From the NCBI RefSeq assembly GCF_032121415.1, contig NZ_CP135078.1, forward strand, positions 1-64,000: a stretch of DNA of 64,000 nucleotides, read 5' to 3'. The translations under genes were made by a program, and so were the position numbers. Shown one piece after another: positions 60,173 through 64,000 of this stretch. How positions within the stretch are numbered: the stretch's first letter is position 1; each line of letters opens with the position of its first letter. The notes beneath the pieces are model-generated. The model was given only the letters and a program-made list of their open reading frames with translations, did no database searches and had not been told where the DNA came from. The DNA comes from Streptomyces parvus (lineage in GTDB: Bacteria; Actinomycetota; Actinomycetes; Streptomycetales; Streptomycetaceae).

Positions 60173-60451
60173 GCTTATCCGAACTTGTCCAGCGGAGTCT
60201 TGTGGGTGGAGTTGTCGGCACCTTCTTCACTGTGAGTAGTGGTTGCGAAGGATTGCAGCGGGGGCGCGTGGGGCATCTTGTGCGCCGCTGATGAGATGTC
60301 AGGGCGTGTCCACAGGACCACGAGACCGGTCTATGGTCTGGTCGGACGGTGCCAGTTGGTGGGATGATGACCGGCATGACGATCATCAGAAAGGCCGATG
60401 CCGCGTAGACGGCCTGGCCGTGTCCGTGCCGAGCTTCCGCGCCGGCCCCGG

Positions 60452-60760
60452 ATGCAGGACGACATCACGATCATCCATGGTCTGTCCTCGGCAGGTCTCG
60501 CTGAAGTTCGACGGATAGAACGTCAAAAGAAGCACCTGTGGCCGGGCTCGATCGGGTCGGCCATGGTGCGCTGGAGAAGCTTCGTCCACCAGCCGAACCG
60601 ACGCCTGTGGGACGACGAGAGCGGCGGCTGCACGGAGTGGGCATGTTGCGGAGACCCGTGGCGGGCCCGCGAGTACCTCGAAGCGGTGATTCTGGCGATG
60701 TCCCGACGGCGGGCACGTGAACTCCGGTGCCTCGTCGAAGCTCTCGACGGACGCTACTGA
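60452..60760 (+). CDS. Hypothetical protein (102 aa)
   Basis: From an ATG at 60452 it reads MQDDITIIHGLSSAGLAEVR, WPGSIGSAMVRWRSFVHQPN and WACCGDPWRAREYLEAVILA, ending RELRCLVEALDGRY. The sequence is well coded, basic and probably cytoplasmic. The family is not recognised. It stands between recombinase genes and may be mobile-element cargo. Confidence 0.5.
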   Translation: MQDDITIIHGLSSAGLAEVRRIERQKKHLWPGSIGSAMVRWRSFVHQPNRRLWDDESGGCTEWACCGDPWRAREYLEAVILAMSRRRARELRCLVEALDGRY

Positions 60761-60994
60761 TGGCTGGCGGGACGGCCCATGTTCGTGTCGCGGGCGGCTT
60801 GGTGCTCAGGCATTTTCAAGCAGCGCTATGCGGGTGGGGCGTCCCGTGAATCTGGTGCAACCAATCGTTGAGAGCGACGTAGCGCGGGTCGGTGAGGCCG
60901 CGGCGGGGGTCGACACGATGGAGGAGGGAGCTCTTCGGGAGGCTGAGGTACTGGCCAGGACGAGAGGTCACACTCCGAGATGCTCCGGCCCTCG

Positions 60995-61504
60995 TTAGTC
61001 GTCGCCCAGGGCGAGGGGGATCACGAAGTGCTCTGCGGTGGTTCCGGCAACGACGACATCGATGCCGTGCCGGGTGACGGGCGTCCACGCGCGGCCGTTG
61101 CCCATGCCCTCCGTGTTCGTGACCCAGCTCGTGCCCCGACCGAGCAGCTTCGCCACTCGCGTGGCCGCCCGCTCCGCGTGATCGCGATCCCGGAGAAGGC
61201 TCCGAGAGTAGACGAGATCGAAGGCTGACAGGTTGGTCATCAACTCGATCGCTCCCTCCGCGTCCACGGGCCGAAACGCTGCCTCGATCTCGCGGGCAGA
61301 CGCGGGACCGACCGCGCCCGCGACAGCCTGATGCGCCCAGTCGTCCTGCGCGACCATGACGAGGGCGAACACCTCCTCCGCGACGGTGGCCTTCGATATC
61401 GCGCCCCAACTGGCGTAGACATGACTCGATGCACCCAGCGAACGCAGCAACGGTGCGATTCCTCCAAGATCTGCATCCGGGCATCCTGCCAGGCCCCACT
61501 CCAT
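60995..61504 (-). CDS. Hypothetical protein (169 aa)
   Basis: It begins MEWGLAGCPDADLGGIAPLL and continues SHVYASWGAISKATVAEEVF, ALVMVAQDDWAHQAVAGAVG and SAFDLVYSRSLLRDRDHAER, ending VIPLALGDD. It looks like a soluble mixed alpha/beta protein. I do not recognise the family. It ends downstream of the large recombinase gene on the same strand (47 bases from that stop codon), so it could be co-transcribed cargo. Confidence 0.5.
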   Translation of the reverse strand: MEWGLAGCPDADLGGIAPLLRSLGASSHVYASWGAISKATVAEEVFALVMVAQDDWAHQAVAGAVGPASAREIEAAFRPVDAEGAIELMTNLSAFDLVYSRSLLRDRDHAERAATRVAKLLGRGTSWVTNTEGMGNGRAWTPVTRHGIDVVVAGTTAEHFVIPLALGDD

Positions 61505-61551
61505 GAGGGGACTGACATTTCGCTGGCTGACGATCGAGAGCGCGTCGGCGC

Positions 61552-63960
61552 TCAGTGCTCGGAGTTGGTGCTGCTTCGTCCGGCATCGCGGCGGATGTCG
61601 GGCATGCCGAGATGGACGGTGGACGGTTGTGCTGCACGGTCGCGCATGGCCTCCAGCTTCTGCGCGGCAGCGGCCAGGGTGGTCTCGATCGCGGCGACCT
61701 CACCGAGCCAGCCCTGGTCCTTGGCCTCCTGGAGCCGGTCGATGAGGTTGCCGTGGATCTCCTGGAGGCGTGGCATCTGGGCCGGGTCCACGAGAAGTAG
61801 GGGACACCTGACACAGGCGTTTTCATGCTGGCAGGGGGTCGCGTAGTCGCGGCCGCAGGTTCCCAGGGCGACCTTTCGGAGTTCGAAGTGCGAAAGGAAC
61901 TCGTCCCACTCGGTGGCGGTGAGTTCGCGGTACTCCTCGCTGGGTCGCTCGGTTCTGCGGCGGGCGATGAAGGCCCGGTGATGGGAGATCACATCTTCCG
62001 GGTAGATCGCGGCATAGCCCATGGTCGTGTCCAGAGCGGCGTGGCCGCAGATCTTCGCGGCGATGTGCGGGGGCAGTCCGGAGCGGATGGCGTCGGTCAC
62101 GAAGATCCTTCTGAAGTCGTGGGGGCGCCATTCGAGTGGATCGCCGGCCACAGTGATCTGAGCGGACTGCGAGGTCGCGACCAGGCACTCGCGGATGTAG
62201 CTGCGAGTCAGCGGCCGGTCCTCGGTGCCGTACCGGCGTTGGAACAGAAACGGCATGGGCGGGCTCCAGGTCTGCTCGAACACGTCGTATGCCGACACCA
62301 AAGGAAGGGCGGCGCTCCCGGCCCGAACCCGGAAGATGACCGCGGTCAGTACCTCAGCCAGCTCCGGGGAGACCAGCAGCAGGCGCTCCGCATCGGTCTT
62401 GGACGGGGCGACCTGCAGCATCGGCACCACCTCGCCGGTGGTGGGCAGTGTGTAGGCGATGAAGCTGTGGTGGGTGAGCTCCAGCATCTCCTCGATCCGG
62501 ATACCGGTGTGCCGCAACACCTCCACCGTCGCCCAGGACCAGAAAGCCGCCTCCTCCTCGTGCGTCAGGTTCCGCCGCCTGTCGGTGGCCACCGCGGTGG
62601 CATAGACGCGGCCGGCCTGCCCGGACCGGGAGCGCTCGAACTCCTCCCCGGCAATGAGGAACCGTCCACCGGCCGACGTCGCGCGAGCCGCGGTGATGCG
62701 AGCCTCGGCGTCCTTGCGCTGCCGGTCGACGGCGCGAAGCAGGGCAGGCAGCAACGGCAGCTGGGTCCTGGTCCGCTGGTCCATCCGGGACTTCACCCGG
62801 GACCTGGACTTCTTCGTCGCGCACTCGCTCGCCTTGATCGGACACGGCGCCACCCAGGGCGCCCACCGCGCCGGATCGTCGGCTGCCCAGCGGGCGATGT
62901 CCTGGTAGAACGCCCGGACGAACACCAGCTCGCTGCGGAAGTTCACCCGCGGCCGCACCGGGTGGCCCTCGGCGTCACGAATGTGTGCCAGACGTTCCTT
63001 CCACGCCTGCGCGACCTCCGGCGCCAGTCGCAGCGAGTCGATGCCCGGATGGTGGATCTCCAGGTCGCGCCAGAACAACCGACACAGGTTGCGGGCGATG
63101 GAACGCAGCGAGACGTGGTCGAGCTCGGGAGCCCGCTCGGTGAAGTACTCGACCAGCAGATCGCGGACTGCCCGGCAATCGATGCCGTACCCGTCGACGA
63201 TCTGCTCGACGCTGCGACGGCCCTCGATCCGAAGCACTCGCAGCCGCGGTGGTGCGCTGGCCGGGAGCACGCCGGTCTCCTTGAGTAGGGCGTAAAACAG
63301 CGGCCGGCCCGCGCTGCCGCGGAAGTGGTGTTCCTCCAGCGCGGCTGTCAGCTCGATGCAGTCGCCGACGGTGATGTCGCTGCCCCGGCCGCCCTTGCGG
63401 ATCACGATCCAGGTGAGCTTGTTCAGGGCGTCGGACCTGGCCGAGGCTGTCGCGTGCTGAGCCAGTTGGTCGAGCCGCTGGAAGGCGTCGGGGTCGCTGG
63501 CGGCCCGGGTTTCGGTGAGCATCACCGTCAGGCGTTGCCGCAGCAACCACACGTAGCTGGGGCGGATCGCCTGCCCTGCGACCAGGAGAGCCAGTCCCGT
63601 GGCCAGTTCATCGCGCTGGTGGCGCTTGGTTGCACCGCGTCCCTTCAGGGGCAAAGCGGTCCACTCGAAGCCGGCGGCGTCCGCTCCGCTGGCCATCCAG
63701 CGGTCCTGCCAGGTCTCTCCGCGCTGACCTTCGAGCCAGTCCAGCGCCTTGCTCAGGCCCCGCCGCCGCGTCTTGTCGCGGGTGAGGCTGGCACTGGGGT
63801 CGGTGAACAATCCCAGCAGCCGTTCGACCAGGCTCTCCCGGCTCTGACGGGTCTGCCACCAGCTCGCTTCGCACACCCGCGGTTCCCACTCCAGCGGCTT
63901 GTCCTCCTCCGGCGACTCGACGGGCGTGGCGACAACGGCGGCCTGCGCGATCGGATTCAC
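61552..63960 (-). CDS. Large tyrosine site-specific recombinase (802 aa)
   Basis: The C-terminal half has the complete catalytic set: Arg in VLRHTGIRIEEML (about residue 488), HDFRR (H613, R616), AAKICGHAALD and the Tyr in TTMGYAAIYPED (about 653-657). A cysteine motif follows (CQHENACVRCPLLLV) and a coiled tail. The N-terminal 400 residues contain the core-binding part and an extra domain, twice the length of phage integrases. Such long recombinases with Cys-rich tails occur in multi-recombinase elements (Tn554 TnpB-like or RIT trios). The GTG start overlaps the stop codon of another gene (GTGA), as expected in such sets. Confidence 0.8.
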   Translation of the reverse strand: MNPIAQAAVVATPVESPEEDKPLEWEPRVCEASWWQTRQSRESLVERLLGLFTDPSASLTRDKTRRRGLSKALDWLEGQRGETWQDRWMASGADAAGFEWTALPLKGRGATKRHQRDELATGLALLVAGQAIRPSYVWLLRQRLTVMLTETRAASDPDAFQRLDQLAQHATASARSDALNKLTWIVIRKGGRGSDITVGDCIELTAALEEHHFRGSAGRPLFYALLKETGVLPASAPPRLRVLRIEGRRSVEQIVDGYGIDCRAVRDLLVEYFTERAPELDHVSLRSIARNLCRLFWRDLEIHHPGIDSLRLAPEVAQAWKERLAHIRDAEGHPVRPRVNFRSELVFVRAFYQDIARWAADDPARWAPWVAPCPIKASECATKKSRSRVKSRMDQRTRTQLPLLPALLRAVDRQRKDAEARITAARATSAGGRFLIAGEEFERSRSGQAGRVYATAVATDRRRNLTHEEEAAFWSWATVEVLRHTGIRIEEMLELTHHSFIAYTLPTTGEVVPMLQVAPSKTDAERLLLVSPELAEVLTAVIFRVRAGSAALPLVSAYDVFEQTWSPPMPFLFQRRYGTEDRPLTRSYIRECLVATSQSAQITVAGDPLEWRPHDFRRIFVTDAIRSGLPPHIAAKICGHAALDTTMGYAAIYPEDVISHHRAFIARRRTERPSEEYRELTATEWDEFLSHFELRKVALGTCGRDYATPCQHENACVRCPLLLVDPAQMPRLQEIHGNLIDRLQEAKDQGWLGEVAAIETTLAAAAQKLEAMRDRAAQPSTVHLGMPDIRRDAGRSSTNSEH

Positions 63961-64000
63961 CGGCGATCCCCGTTGGCGGTCGACGTGCCGAACAATGCCG
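63957..64000 (-). CDS. Partial upstream gene overlapping the recombinase
   Basis: The last 14 codons (ALFGTSTANGDRR, then TGA) of a minus-strand gene enter from the right edge and overlap the recombinase GTG by four bases. Such coupling suggests another recombinase or partner of the same element. Nothing more can be seen. Confidence 0.4.
   Translation of the reverse strand, partial: ALFGTSTANGDRR

Noticed and set aside
60816..61826. 336-codon minus-strand frame overlapping the recombinase end
   Set aside because: Low-complexity Arg/Ser/Pro translation; a shadow of 60995-61504 and the recombinase.
61825..63288. 487-codon plus-strand frame opposite the recombinase
   Set aside because: Shadow of the recombinase, which has a complete catalytic set.

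Overview
The window is high-GC, GTG-rich DNA with Streptomyces-type proteins throughout. Examples are helicase-associated-domain proteins, a giant OTU-containing protein, ALF repeats, an RHS tip, an FBP-domain protein, plasmid-type relaxases and many IS5-family elements. I read it as a chromosomal-arm, linear-plasmid or decayed integrative-element region of a Streptomyces or close relative. I see no rRNA, tRNA, CRISPR array or core housekeeping gene.

Layout. 1-8.4 kb: two helicase-associated-domain genes (the second frameshifted) enclose a divergent FAD monooxygenase/TetR pair with a clear operator, small orphan genes and IS debris. 8.5-21.7 kb: one 3,950-residue protein on the minus strand, with an N-terminal membrane-like part, a long disordered linker, an HExxHxxGxxD motif, a coiled coil and two OTU-like domains. 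A small secreted protein abuts it upstream, and its former C-terminal tail lies frameshifted downstream. 21.8-36 kb: scattered cargo, comprising a broken amidohydrolase, an ALF-repeat protein, an in-frame hydrolase/sigma-factor chimera, a DUF4396 membrane protein under a CsoR-like operator, a PHP hydrolase, a secreted beta-rich protein and an alpha/beta hydrolase/TetR pair. IS5-family remnants separate these. 36-40 kb: stacked recombinase and transposase remnants and one IS5 element with both terminal repeats. 39.8-49.3 kb: an RHS tip with small downstream genes, an FBP-domain protein, and a strongly decayed plasmid-transfer segment with two MobF-type relaxase remnants and a sigma-like gene fused to one of them. 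50.5-54.7 kb: a lower-GC, intact gene series encoding a small secreted Ala/Gly/Lys-rich peptide, a DUF5819 (SdpA-like) protein, an HTTM (SdpB-like) membrane protein, an unknown protein, a DCC thiol oxidoreductase and a serine hydrolase. This is the best candidate for an undescribed peptide system. 55-64 kb: an IS3 element, an IS5-family element carrying a small Cys-rich passenger gene, a second IS5 element inserted exactly at its edge, peptidase E, and an 802-residue tyrosine recombinase that overlaps a further gene at the window end.

Many small genes carry single-base frameshifts, yet the 11.85-kb gene, the 2.4-kb recombinase and the peptide cluster are open. The decay therefore looks real and concentrated in mobile and plasmid relics, although homopolymer sequencing errors could explain individual cases.
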